52,882 nucleotides of DNA from an uncultured Oscillospiraceae bacterium (GCA_934511165.1 CAKSWA010000009.1:1-52882); one strand, 5' to 3'; numbered from the stretch's first letter, positions 7,367 through 15,413 are shown. Numbers and translations: made by a program. Notes: generated by a model from the sequence alone, not told the origin.

Positions 7367-8836
7367 ATGGGAAAGACGTATCTGGAATCCGCTAATACCC
7401 TGCCCGTATATGAAGAATGCGATGTGCTTGTAGTCGGCGGCGGTGTGACCGGCCATGCTGCCGCTCTTGCTGCGGCGCGGGCGGGCTGCAAGAATGTTGT
7501 CTTGATGGAACGGTACGGCTACTTCGGCGGCGATGCCACCGGCGGCTATGTAATCATGGTTCCTGCTCTGAGTTGGCGAAACTTCTCCTTGGTCCGAGGA
7601 ATTCAGGAAGAGTGGTTCACCCGTCTGGATAAGTCTGCACCGGAAGCGTATCTCGGGCCCTCGCTGGATGAGATCGGAGAGGATTCTCCCATCAAGCTGG
7701 ATCGCTGGGATCTTGTTCATGGCTGCACCATGTATAAGGGTGCGCTCAGCAACCGGTTGGTTCGTGGCCCCACATTTGAGCCCAATCAACTGAAAATTGA
7801 GATGGATCTGATGATTCAGGAAGAGCCAAACATTAAGGTCATGCTTCACTGTTGGGGCAGCAAGCCCATCATGGACGGAAACACGCTCAAGGGCGTTATC
7901 TACGAAAGCAAGGAAGGCCGCAAGGCGGTTCTGGCGAAGGTCGTCATCGACGCTACCGGAGACGGTGATATTTTCTGCCAGACAGGAGCGCCCTTTATCG
8001 AGAAGCCCGCGCCCGGATCGAGAGCAGACAAAACAGCACTGGTTTGGAGAATGGGCGGCGTGGACTATGAGGCCTATGCCCGCTGGGGCAAAGAGCACCC
8101 GGATTTGATGAATTCCTTCAAGGACGAGCTCAGTCGTGTGGCAGGTTACCGCACCATGCCTCTAGCCGGGGAACGCAACGACATTGTCTGGTTCAACAAC
8201 TGGCTGCCTGGTCTCAACTGCGCCAACATTGAGGATATCAAGACAACCGAATTCACCGTTCGCAACTCCATCCGCCGCATCATCAAGTTCTGCCGTGAGT
8301 ATATGCCTGCCGCTTTCCGGAACGCCTATCTCTACGATATTGCGCCACAACTCGGCGCACGCTGCTCCCGTCGAATTGAGGGTGAGTATGTTATGAATAC
8401 CTTGGACTTTGCCTGTGCACACAAGTTTGACGATGTAATTGCCTGGCACAGTTGTATCGGTCACCGTAACGATGGCTGTCCCATTGAGATTCCCTACCGC
8501 TGCATTTTGCCCAAAAAGGTAGAGAATCTGCTCTGCCCCGGCCGTCACCTGTCGGCGGACGACACAGCCATCGATGCGCTGAATCTGATTCCCCAGTGCG
8601 TGGGCACCGGCCAGGCCGCTGGTGTTGCAGCGGCGGTCTGTGTTGCCGAGGGAACGACCACCCACAACGCGAACATCCGGCGCATCCAGGACATCCTCTG
8701 CCACGAGCAGGATGTTCCTCTGCCGCGACAGGACAATACTGATCCCGAGCTGGTTCGTCAGCTGGAGGAGTATCAGTACGGCACCATGACACCGATGGCA
8801 AAAAAGATTCGCGCTACGGCGGGTTTGGACTGGTGA
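7367..8836 (+). CDS. FAD-dependent oxidoreductase (FAD_oxidored family)
   Basis: A 489-residue flavoprotein. The N-terminal dinucleotide fold DVLVVGGGVTGHAAALAAAR, the acidic end VVLMERYGYFGGDATGG, the mid-chain VVIDATGDGDIFCQTGAPF and the C-terminal FAD contact LLCPGRHLSADDTAIDALN / GTGQAAGVAAA are typical of PF12831. The substrate is unknown. Its place after butyrate kinase and the phosphotransacylase and before a transporter suggests it oxidises or reduces the imported compound, or a precursor or product of the 2-oxo acid. AAGGTG precedes ATG 7367 with good spacing; an in-frame GTG at 7358 overlaps that site. Confidence 0.82.
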   Translation: MGKTYLESANTLPVYEECDVLVVGGGVTGHAAALAAARAGCKNVVLMERYGYFGGDATGGYVIMVPALSWRNFSLVRGIQEEWFTRLDKSAPEAYLGPSLDEIGEDSPIKLDRWDLVHGCTMYKGALSNRLVRGPTFEPNQLKIEMDLMIQEEPNIKVMLHCWGSKPIMDGNTLKGVIYESKEGRKAVLAKVVIDATGDGDIFCQTGAPFIEKPAPGSRADKTALVWRMGGVDYEAYARWGKEHPDLMNSFKDELSRVAGYRTMPLAGERNDIVWFNNWLPGLNCANIEDIKTTEFTVRNSIRRIIKFCREYMPAAFRNAYLYDIAPQLGARCSRRIEGEYVMNTLDFACAHKFDDVIAWHSCIGHRNDGCPIEIPYRCILPKKVENLLCPGRHLSADDTAIDALNLIPQCVGTGQAAGVAAAVCVAEGTTTHNANIRRIQDILCHEQDVPLPRQDNTDPELVRQLEEYQYGTMTPMAKKIRATAGLDW

Positions 8837-8851
8837 AGCAACGGCAGTGAG

Positions 8852-8925
8852 GGGGAAAACCGGGTGCGTCCGCATGAAAGGTCTGTGCGGATTATTCTCT
8901 CCGACGCACACAAGTTTCCCCTTTT
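8852..8925 (+). promoter_or_regulatory. Long interrupted hairpin between FAD oxidoreductase and transporter genes
   Basis: Nested inverted repeats are stacked: GGGGAAA (8852-8858) with TTTCCCC (8915-8921), GTGCGTC (8864-8870) with GACGCAC (8903-8909), and CCGCA (8870-8874) with TGCGG (8886-8890). The outer arm runs into a T run (CTTTTT, 8921-8926). It could be a partial terminator or an mRNA-processing structure that lowers transporter expression relative to the enzymes upstream. Confidence 0.5.
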
Positions 8926-8946
8926 TACAGCAAACGATGCTCTTAA

Positions 8947-8980
8947 CGTTCACATCCCAGAATCGTTCACATCCCAGAAT
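8947..8980 (+). repeat. Tandem 17-base direct repeat in the transporter leader
   Basis: Two exact head-to-tail copies of CGTTCACATCCCAGAAT occupy 8947-8963 and 8964-8980, ending 28 bases before the transporter ATG. The shared piece ACATCCCAGAA recurs in the loop of the operon terminator near 10515. It may be a replication-slippage duplication or a protein or RNA binding site. Confidence 0.8.
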
Positions 8981-9008
8981 TAAAAATCGACAGAAAGGGA
9001 AATTGGTT

Positions 9009-10469
9009 ATGAGTGAAGAAGCAAAAGTTGTTACCACAAATACTTCCCCGGAAAGCAAAAAAGCAAAGCGTGAAAAAATGATTTACCCTGCATGTGAGCT
9101 TGCTGGCGGTATTTACAAGTCTTACTTTACGTCCTACCTGTCCATGCTTTTCACAAATGTCTATATGTTCTCGACAAACCTGACCGCCATTCTCGAAACG
9201 GTCAAGAGCCTTTCCAGCTATGTGATCTCTCCTGTTAGTGCTTATATTGTCGACCACCTCAATTTCAAGAGCGGAAAATACTGGCCGTATGTCCTGACCT
9301 GCTGTACCGGTGTGGGAATCGGATATATCATCCTGTTCTCGCTCCCGGTGCTGGCAGCGGACGCCTCCAAGCTGGCAGTTCTGGTTCTGATCCTGAACAC
9401 CATCATTCTCACGCTGAGCAATTTGGGCACCAACGCCTGCCGTCAGGTTTATGCACGTATGTGTAAGACCCCGAAGGATCGGTCTAACATTTCCATGTAC
9501 GCCAAGATTGCCCGCGATGGAATGAAGGCCGTCACCGGCTTCATTTACCCCCTTGTGCTAGCCGCCCTCATCGCCCACTACAACAATGAGCCCAAGGCGT
9601 GGGCAGCGGTTGCAGTCGTTCTTGCTGTCCCTGCCATCATCATTTACTTTGTCGATGGCATCTGGCTGAAGAACTCTCAGTTTGAGAAGGATAACTCCCA
9701 GCAGTACACCGCGCAGAAGCAGCGTGGCACAAAGAAAAAGGCCTCCGTCATCGACTCGATCAAGGGGATCATCACCAACCGACATATGCTTTTCGCGTTT
9801 CTGGCTTATGCCTGCACCAAGCTATACTATTTTGCGTTCACCGCCGGCGGATCCTACACCTGGCGCTACTTTTTCGAGAAGTTCGGCTACTTCAGCTTCT
9901 TCTCCACCGGATGCGGTCTGGCCGCCATCATTGGCGCGCTGTCCGTTCCCACACTGCGTCGCATCTTCAAGGATGTGAAGTACACGTGGGCAGCGTCGAT
10001 TGCACTTCAGGCTGTGTTTGGAGTAATCAACCTGTTCACCTTCCGCGAAGATCAGCCTATCGTTTCTATGGTGATTATCTTCTGTATGTTCTTCTTCAAC
10101 GGTGCTGCCGATACGCTGTCCATGCCGGCCTTCGTCGGCGCATCCGACTGGGCCAACTGGAAATACAAGACCAATGACGTAGGTTTGACGATGGCCGTCT
10201 GGGGTCTGGCGCTGAATCTCGGCCTGCTGATGAACACCTGGGTTCGAACATATTTCCTGAACAAGGGTGGCTTTGACGCCAAAGCTCTCAAGGCCGGTGC
10301 CGCCATTCCCGAAGCTCTCAAGCAGTCACTCTGGACCTATAATACCGTGATCCCTCTGGTGCTGATGGTCGCTGCTGTGCTGTTCATTATGATCGGTTAC
10401 GGCCTTAAGGACTCAGAGATCGAGAGATGCCGCAAAGAAAACGAGATTCGAATCAAAGAGGGCAAGTAA
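9009..10469 (+). CDS. GPH-type (MFS) transporter
   Basis: A 486-residue membrane protein with about twelve hydrophobic segments in the glycoside-pentoside-hexuronide symporter pattern, a hydrophilic N-terminus (MSEEAKVVTTNTSPESKKAK), a charged central loop (DNSQQYTAQKQRGTKKKAS) and a charged C-terminal tail. ATG 9009 follows GAAAGGGA and begins after the leader hairpin and tandem repeat; longer in-frame starts would have to read through those structures. It ends the rightward operon. Together with the carrier at 293-1621 the gene set has one transporter at each outer end, which may reflect separate uptake and export roles. Confidence 0.85.
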   Translation: MSEEAKVVTTNTSPESKKAKREKMIYPACELAGGIYKSYFTSYLSMLFTNVYMFSTNLTAILETVKSLSSYVISPVSAYIVDHLNFKSGKYWPYVLTCCTGVGIGYIILFSLPVLAADASKLAVLVLILNTIILTLSNLGTNACRQVYARMCKTPKDRSNISMYAKIARDGMKAVTGFIYPLVLAALIAHYNNEPKAWAAVAVVLAVPAIIIYFVDGIWLKNSQFEKDNSQQYTAQKQRGTKKKASVIDSIKGIITNRHMLFAFLAYACTKLYYFAFTAGGSYTWRYFFEKFGYFSFFSTGCGLAAIIGALSVPTLRRIFKDVKYTWAASIALQAVFGVINLFTFREDQPIVSMVIIFCMFFFNGAADTLSMPAFVGASDWANWKYKTNDVGLTMAVWGLALNLGLLMNTWVRTYFLNKGGFDAKALKAGAAIPEALKQSLWTYNTVIPLVLMVAAVLFIMIGYGLKDSEIERCRKENEIRIKEGK

Positions 10470-10498
10470 GAAAAAGCATCTATCGCTTCCAAACCGCT

Positions 10499-10563
10499 AA
10501 ATGTTGAGGGTAGACATCCCAGAAGGATGTTCTACCCTCAACATTTAGGATAGAGCCTTTTTT
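10499..10563 (+). terminator. Intrinsic terminator of the butyrate kinase operon
   Basis: A perfect 16-base stem (10499-10514, arm starting AAATGTTGAGGG, with 10531-10546) is extended by an internal CATCC/GGATG pairing. It is followed twelve bases later by CCTTTTTTATT. Confidence 0.8.
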
Positions 10564-10646
10564 ATTGTCCAAAATGGCGCGCATCGCAGCCGATGAATAC
10601 AATGGAGTGTCAAATCCCATTTTGCCATTCCGGAGGTTTTATCGAT

Positions 10647-11627
10647 ATGCTGATCGTGGAAAAATTCGGCGGAAGCTCGCTCGCCGGGGTCGAGCGCGTC
10701 CGCTGTGCGGCGTGCCTCATCGCCGAGGCGGTACGCGCCGGGCACTCCGTTGCGGCGGTGCTCTCGGCGCAGGGGAAAACGACCGACGCGCTCTTGTCTA
10801 CCGCCGCGCACTACAGCCCCAACCCCTCCAAGCGCGAGCTTGACATGCTGCTCGCGACCGGCGAGCAGGCAAGCGTCGCTCTCATGGCGATGACGCTGGA
10901 GAAAATGGGTCTCCCCGCCGTGTCGCTCACCGGCTGGCAGGCGGGCGTCGGCACGGATGAGACATACGGCGACGCGCACATCCGCCGTCTCTCCATGGAG
11001 CGCGTGCGCCGCGAGCTGGACGAGGGGAAAATCGTCCTCATCGCTGGTTTCCAGGGCGTGAGCCCCGGAAACGACATCACAACGCTCGGGCGCGGCGGCT
11101 CGGACACGACCGCCGTGGCCGTGGCGGCGGCGCTGCGCGCGGACGAGTGCCGCATCTACACCGACGTGGAGGGCGTGTTCACCGCCGATCCCCGGCTCAT
11201 CCCGGAGGCGCGGCGGCTCTCCGCCGTAGACAGCGAGGAAATGCTCCGCCTCGCCTCGCTCGGCTCACAGGTGCTGCACGAACGCAGCGCGGCGCTCGCG
11301 CTGCGCTTTGCCGTTCCGCTCACGGTACTGTCGAGTCTCGTTCCCGCGCCCGGCACCGTCATCCGGCCGCTGCCGCTGCCGGAAAACGAGGGGCGCCTCA
11401 CCGCCGTAACGCGCTCCGGCGCGCTCGTCTCGCTCGTCGGCACGCACCTGCACACGTTCGATTCGCTCCCGGAGCGCGCTGTCGCAGCGCTGCAGGAGGC
11501 GGGGCTCTCCCCAGACGCCGCGCTGCTCACCGACGGGCGGCTCACCGTGCACGTCCCGGAGGAGCAGAGTCTGGAAACGCTCCGCTGCCTGCACGCCGCG
11601 TTTTTGGCGCGCGAAGATGCTTCATAA
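10647..11627 (+). CDS. Aspartate kinase
   Basis: A cytosolic amino-acid kinase (326 residues) that phosphorylates aspartate at the entry to lysine, threonine and methionine synthesis. It has MLIVEKFGGSSLAG at the N-terminus, then IVLIAGFQGVSPGNDITTLGRGGSDTTAVAVAAAL, DECRIYTDVEGVFTADPRLI and the SYD-like SEEMLRLASLGSQVLH segment, with an ACT-type regulatory tail shorter than usual (full-length forms have about 400 residues). ATG 10647 follows GGAGG; the upstream in-frame ATG has no ribosome site. It precedes the selenium cluster, but a separate promoter lies between them, so a functional tie is unproven. Confidence 0.85.
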   Translation: MLIVEKFGGSSLAGVERVRCAACLIAEAVRAGHSVAAVLSAQGKTTDALLSTAAHYSPNPSKRELDMLLATGEQASVALMAMTLEKMGLPAVSLTGWQAGVGTDETYGDAHIRRLSMERVRRELDEGKIVLIAGFQGVSPGNDITTLGRGGSDTTAVAVAAALRADECRIYTDVEGVFTADPRLIPEARRLSAVDSEEMLRLASLGSQVLHERSAALALRFAVPLTVLSSLVPAPGTVIRPLPLPENEGRLTAVTRSGALVSLVGTHLHTFDSLPERAVAALQEAGLSPDAALLTDGRLTVHVPEEQSLETLRCLHAAFLAREDAS

Positions 11628-11630
11628 TTC

Positions 11631-11680
11631 CCGATACTTCTATCGGATTTCTTGACGAAGCAAGACAAACGTGCTACCCT
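11631..11680 (+). promoter_or_regulatory. Promoter with upstream palindrome, selenium-cluster operon
   Basis: TTGACG (11652-11657), a 17-base spacer and TACCCT (11675-11680) form a sigma-A type promoter 34 bases before the desulfurase ATG. Five bases upstream of the -35 sits a perfect palindrome, CCGATA-CTTC-TATCGG (11631-11646), the usual place for a LysR-type activator. Confidence 0.6.
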
Positions 11681-11713
11681 CTTGGGGATGAATATCTCCG
11701 GGAGGGAGTTTTT

Positions 11714-12844
11714 ATGATCTATCTCGATAACGCCGCCACATCGCTCCGCCGGCCGGAGTGCGTCGTGCGCGCGGTGAGCGAGGCGCTGTGCTCGCTGGGC
11801 AACGTTGGCCGCGGCGCGAGCGAGAGCGCACTCAGCGCGGCGCGCGTGGTGTATGGCGCGCGCGAAAAGCTCTGCGCCTTTTTCGGCGGAGCCGATCCCT
11901 CGCGCGTCTGCTTCACGCAGAACTCCACCGAGGCACTCAACACCGCCATTTTCGGCCTGCTGCGCCCCGGCGACCACGTGATATCGACCGATTTGGAGCA
12001 CAACAGCGTGCTGCGCCCGCTCTACCGGCTGGAGGGCGAGGGCGTGGAAACAACGTTCCTGCACGCCGACACGCGCGGCTGCATCGATTATGACGATTTC
12101 CCCCGCGCGCTCAAGCCCAACACCCGCGCCATCGTCTGCACGCACGCCTCCAATCTCACCGGCAACGCGCTGGACGTATCGCGCATCGGCGCTTTTGCGC
12201 GCGAGCACGGGCTGCTTTTTATTCTCGACGCCTCGCAGACGGCGGGCAGCTTTGACCTGAACGCGCAGCGCGACGGCATTTCCGTTCTCTGCTTCACCGG
12301 TCACAAGGGCATGATGGCCCCGCAGGGCACCGGCGGGCTCGTCGCCGCGCCCGGCGTGGAGATCCGCCCGCTCAAGACCGGCGGCACCGGCGTGCAGTCC
12401 TACCGGCGTTCCCAGCCGGAGGAATACCCGACGCGGCTCGAGAGCGGCACGCTCAACGGTCACGGCATCGCCGGGCTTTCCGCGGCGGTGGATTTCCTGA
12501 ATGAGATCACCCCCGCCGCCATCCACGCGCACGAGACGGCGCTCATGAGCACATTTTATAATAAGGTATCCGCCCTGCCGGGCGTGACAGTGTACGGCGA
12601 CTTTACACAGGACCGCGCGCCGATCGTCTCGCTCAACATCGGCGGCATGGATTCCGGCGAGGTTGCGGAAATTCTCTCGGACGATTACGGCATCGCCGTG
12701 CGCTCCGGCGCGCACTGCGCGCCGCGGATGCACGAAGCGCTCGGCACCGTCTCGCAGGGCGCGGTGCGCTTTTCGTTCGGCTGGTTCAATACGATGGAGG
12801 AAGCGGAGCAGGCGGCAGACGCCGTCCGCGATATTGCCCTATGA
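11714..12844 (+). CDS. Cysteine desulfurase / selenocysteine lyase-like class V aminotransferase
   Basis: A PLP enzyme (376 residues) of the NifS/Csd group, probably removing S or Se from cysteine or selenocysteine. Visible are MIYLDNAATSLRRPE, FTQNSTEALNTAIFGL, the PLP-lysine region FTGHKGMMAPQGTGGL near residue 200, RLESGTLNGHGIAGL and the persulfide-cysteine loop VRSGAHCAPRMHE near residue 337. Sequence style and neighbours fit the EF2568-type subfamily seen with selenium-dependent molybdenum hydroxylase genes. GGGAGGG precedes the ATG. Its stop overlaps the DUF3343 start as ATGA, so the two are coupled and may form a donor-carrier pair. Confidence 0.88.
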   Translation: MIYLDNAATSLRRPECVVRAVSEALCSLGNVGRGASESALSAARVVYGAREKLCAFFGGADPSRVCFTQNSTEALNTAIFGLLRPGDHVISTDLEHNSVLRPLYRLEGEGVETTFLHADTRGCIDYDDFPRALKPNTRAIVCTHASNLTGNALDVSRIGAFAREHGLLFILDASQTAGSFDLNAQRDGISVLCFTGHKGMMAPQGTGGLVAAPGVEIRPLKTGGTGVQSYRRSQPEEYPTRLESGTLNGHGIAGLSAAVDFLNEITPAAIHAHETALMSTFYNKVSALPGVTVYGDFTQDRAPIVSLNIGGMDSGEVAEILSDDYGIAVRSGAHCAPRMHEALGTVSQGAVRFSFGWFNTMEEAEQAADAVRDIAL

Positions 12845-13077
12845 GAGTACGCGAAAAGAAAGAATACGTGATCTTCACGTTCCACACGACTGCCGCCGCG
12901 ATGGCGACGGAAAAGCTCTGCCAGGAGCGCCATATTCCGGGACGGCTCATCCCCGCGCCGCGGAGCATCACCGCCGACTGCGGCATCGCCTGGGCGGCGC
13001 CGCCGGAGGAACGCGAGCGCATTGAAAAAGAGCCCGGTCTCCCGGAGATCGCGGGCGTATACCTGCGCGAGCTTTGA
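12841..13077 (+). CDS. DUF3343 putative Se/S carrier-like protein
   Basis: A 78-residue cytosolic protein matching the DUF3343 (Se/S carrier-like) family: EYVIFTFHTTAAAMATEKL, then PGRLIPAPRSITADCGIAWAA. The cysteine of the ADCGIAW motif (residue 47) is the conserved candidate carrier residue; Cys27 is a second one. Translational overlap with the cysteine desulfurase suggests it accepts sulfur or selenium from that enzyme. The biochemical role of the family is inferred, not proven. Confidence 0.85.
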   Translation: MRVREKKEYVIFTFHTTAAAMATEKLCQERHIPGRLIPAPRSITADCGIAWAAPPEERERIEKEPGLPEIAGVYLREL

Positions 13078-13089
13078 GAGGAGAGAGCC

Positions 13090-13989
13090 ATGCAGACACT
13101 CAATCTCAAACAGCTGGAAGCCTTCTGCGCCGTGGTCGAGCGCGGCAGCTTCACCGCCGCGGCGGAGGCTCTTTATTTAGCGCAGTCCACCGTGAGCGGC
13201 CACATTCTTTCGCTCGAAAAGGACATCGGCGTGCCGCTGCTTGTCCGCTCCGGCAAGCGGCGCATCTCCCTCACCGAAGAAGGGCGGCGCGTATACGACC
13301 ATGCGCACACCATTCTCCAGAGCTGCACCGAGCTTTCCCGCGAGCTGGAGGAGCAGACCTCCCGCGAGGTATCGCTCGCGGCGTCGTCCATCCCGATGCA
13401 GTACATTCTCCCACAGCTCATCACCGATTTTCATCGGGAAAACCCGGACTTTCGCTTCCTGCTCCGCGGCGGGGACAGCGCAAGCGTGCACCGCGCGGTA
13501 TTGCAGGGCGAAACGCACATCGGATTCGTCGGCGCGGTGATGAACGCGCGCGAGCTCGTCTATGACTGCATCGCCACCGACCCGCTTGTGCTCGTCGCGC
13601 CCGACACGCCGCGCTACCGCGCCATGTTCGACGCCGGAGAGACCGGCAACGCCCTCCTGGCCGAGCCGCTTATCTTCCGCGAGGGCGGCTCCGGCACGCA
13701 GCTCGCCGGGCAGAGATTCTTCACCGAAAACGGCATTGACTCCGGTAAGCTCAACATCGTCGCGCGCATGGATAACAGCGAAGCGGTGCTGCGCGGTGTG
13801 GCGTGCGGGCTCGGCTGCGCCGTCGTCTCCGGTCTCGCCGCGGGCGCAACGAAGGAGCTCTTGTCCTTCCCGCTCGTCGGAAAAAACAACGAGCGCGAGA
13901 TCTATATGATCCGCGCCCGCGACCGCCGCCCGACGAAGTCCGCGCGCGCGTTCATCGACTTTCTGCTCGGCCGCCGGGCGCTGCATTGA
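13090..13989 (+). CDS. LysR-family regulator of the selenium cluster
   Basis: A 299-residue LysR-type regulator. The winged HTH spans about residues 5-64 (LKQLEAFCAVVERGSFTAAA, LYLAQSTVSGHILSLEKDIG), followed by a periplasmic-binding-type effector domain (ASSIPMQYILPQLITDFH to the C-terminus). It resembles the selenium-metabolism-associated LysR group, and its location between DUF3343 and yedE supports that. GAGAGGAGAGAGCC precedes the ATG. It likely controls the promoters at 11652 and 14045, both of which have palindromic or ATC-N9-GAT elements upstream. Confidence 0.85.
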   Translation: MQTLNLKQLEAFCAVVERGSFTAAAEALYLAQSTVSGHILSLEKDIGVPLLVRSGKRRISLTEEGRRVYDHAHTILQSCTELSRELEEQTSREVSLAASSIPMQYILPQLITDFHRENPDFRFLLRGGDSASVHRAVLQGETHIGFVGAVMNARELVYDCIATDPLVLVAPDTPRYRAMFDAGETGNALLAEPLIFREGGSGTQLAGQRFFTENGIDSGKLNIVARMDNSEAVLRGVACGLGCAVVSGLAAGATKELLSFPLVGKNNEREIYMIRARDRRPTKSARAFIDFLLGRRALH

Positions 13990-14000
13990 CCGGATTTTCT

Positions 14001-14074
14001 ATCTGTTATACCGATAAAGCAAAAGGCGATATCCGATTTACCGGCTGGCATTTTTCGACAGCGCGCCGTATAAT
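14001..14074 (+). promoter_or_regulatory. yedE promoter with LysR-type box
   Basis: A consensus -10 TATAAT (14069-14074) has a weak -35, CTGGCA (14045-14050), at 18 bases. Upstream lies ATC-N9-GAT (14001-14015, within TATC...GATA), a classic LysR-type binding motif, plus CGATATCCG at about 14027-14035. The poor -35 with an upstream box is the usual design of a LysR-activated promoter. Confidence 0.55.
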
Positions 14075-14114
14075 GAAGTTGTTAAACCACAGTTTTGAGA
14101 GAGAGGAAAACCCT

Positions 14115-15182
14115 GTGAAAAACAACTGGTTCAAAAACAACTGGCTGATCCTCGTCACCGGACTTGTGATCGGTCTCGCGGCGCTCGTCCTGGGCGCGCA
14201 TGGCAACCCCGGCAACATGGGCTTCTGCATCGCCTGCTTCCTGCGCGACACGACCGGCGCACTCGGTCTGCACGGCGCAGAGGTCGTGCAGTACTTCCGT
14301 CCGGAGATTGTCGGCATCCTGCTCGGCTCGCTCATCGCGGCGGTCGCGGCGAAGGAATTCAAGGGCCGCGGCGGCTCTTCCCCGATGATCCGCTTCATTC
14401 TCGGCGTGTTCGTCATGATCGGCGCGCTGATGTTCCTCGGCTGCCCGCTGCGTATGGTCATCCGTATCGGCGGCGGCGACTGGAACGCTCTCGTCGGCCT
14501 CGCCGGCTTCATCGTTGGCATCCTTGTGGGCGTTGTGTTCCTCAAGAAGGGCTTCACCCTTGGCCGCAGCTACAAGCAGACGCTTGCCGAAGGCGCGGCC
14601 TTCCCGGTCGTTTATGCGCTGCTGTTCGTGCTTTGGCTCGCCGCTCCGGCGCTCTTCAAGTTCTCCGAAAAAGGCCCCGGCAGCATGCATGCCGCGTGGG
14701 GTCTCGCGCTCGTCGCGGGTCTTATCGTCGGTGCGCTGTGCCAGCGCAGCCGTATGTGCATGGTCGGCGGTCTCCGCAACGCCGTCATGTTCAAGGATTT
14801 CGGCCTTGTCGCCGGCTTCGTGACGATCATCCTCACGGTGCTCGTCGGCAACCTCCTTCTCGGCAAGTTCAACCCCGGCTTCGCCGGCCAGCCCGTGGCG
14901 CACAGCGACGGACTCTGGAACTTCCTCGGCACCGCCCTCATGGGCTGGGGCTGCGTCCTGCTCGGCGGCTGCCCGCTGCGTCAGCTCATTCTCGCCGGCC
15001 AGGGCGAGAGCGACAGCGCCATCACCGTTGCCGGCATGATGTGCGGCGCGGCGTTCTGCCACAACCTGAAGCTCGCCTCCTCGGCGGACGGCCCGACCGG
15101 CAACGGCAAGATCGCCGTGATCGTCGGCTTCGTCGTGGTGCTCGTGATCTCGCTGCTCTTCACGAAGAAAGCGGAGGAATGA
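14115..15182 (+). CDS. yedE: Selenium-metabolism membrane protein YedE
   Basis: A 355-residue membrane protein with about ten hydrophobic segments in two YeeE/YedE-type halves. Each half has cysteine-bearing motifs expected for thiosulfate- or selenium-type transport: GNMGFCIACFLRDT near residue 29, FLGCPLRMVIRIGGGDW near 107, CQRSRMCMVGGLRN near 210 and LLGGCPLRQLILAGQG near 280. The GTG at 14115 is chosen because GAGAGAGG lies eight bases upstream, and the only upstream ATG (14073) overlaps the -10 TATAAT and so would precede the transcript. It probably brings a selenium or sulfur species in for the desulfurase/carrier set. Confidence 0.85.
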   Translation: MKNNWFKNNWLILVTGLVIGLAALVLGAHGNPGNMGFCIACFLRDTTGALGLHGAEVVQYFRPEIVGILLGSLIAAVAAKEFKGRGGSSPMIRFILGVFVMIGALMFLGCPLRMVIRIGGGDWNALVGLAGFIVGILVGVVFLKKGFTLGRSYKQTLAEGAAFPVVYALLFVLWLAAPALFKFSEKGPGSMHAAWGLALVAGLIVGALCQRSRMCMVGGLRNAVMFKDFGLVAGFVTIILTVLVGNLLLGKFNPGFAGQPVAHSDGLWNFLGTALMGWGCVLLGGCPLRQLILAGQGESDSAITVAGMMCGAAFCHNLKLASSADGPTGNGKIAVIVGFVVVLVISLLFTKKAEE

Positions 15183-15185
15183 TCC

Positions 15186-15398
15186 ATGAAAACCGTTGAT
15201 GCAAGAGGCTTTGCCTGCCCCCAGCCGGTCATTATGGCGCAGAAGGCAATCAAAGCGGATGCCCCCAGCGAGCTGGAAGTGCTCGTTGACAACAAATGCG
15301 CCGTGGAAAACGTCACGCGCTTCGGCGAAAGCCAGGGCTACACCGTGACCGTTGCCGACGGTGACGACGATGATTTTGCCGTCACACTGCGCAAATAA
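15186..15398 (+). CDS. TusA/SirA-like sulfur (selenium) carrier protein
   Basis: A 70-residue TusA-family protein: VDARGFACPQPVIMAQKAI carries the CPxP active-site cysteine (Cys12), followed by a beta-alpha-beta core ending VTVADGDDDDFAVTL. Three bases separate it from yedE. In many selenium clusters this domain is the N-terminus of YedF, fused to a DsrE-like domain; here the protein ends after the TusA part and a terminator follows, so the second domain is absent locally. It probably shuttles S or Se between YedE, the desulfurase and an acceptor. Confidence 0.88.
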   Translation: MKTVDARGFACPQPVIMAQKAIKADAPSELEVLVDNKCAVENVTRFGESQGYTVTVADGDDDDFAVTLRK

Positions 15399-15413
15399 CC
15401 TTACCCCCCTTTT

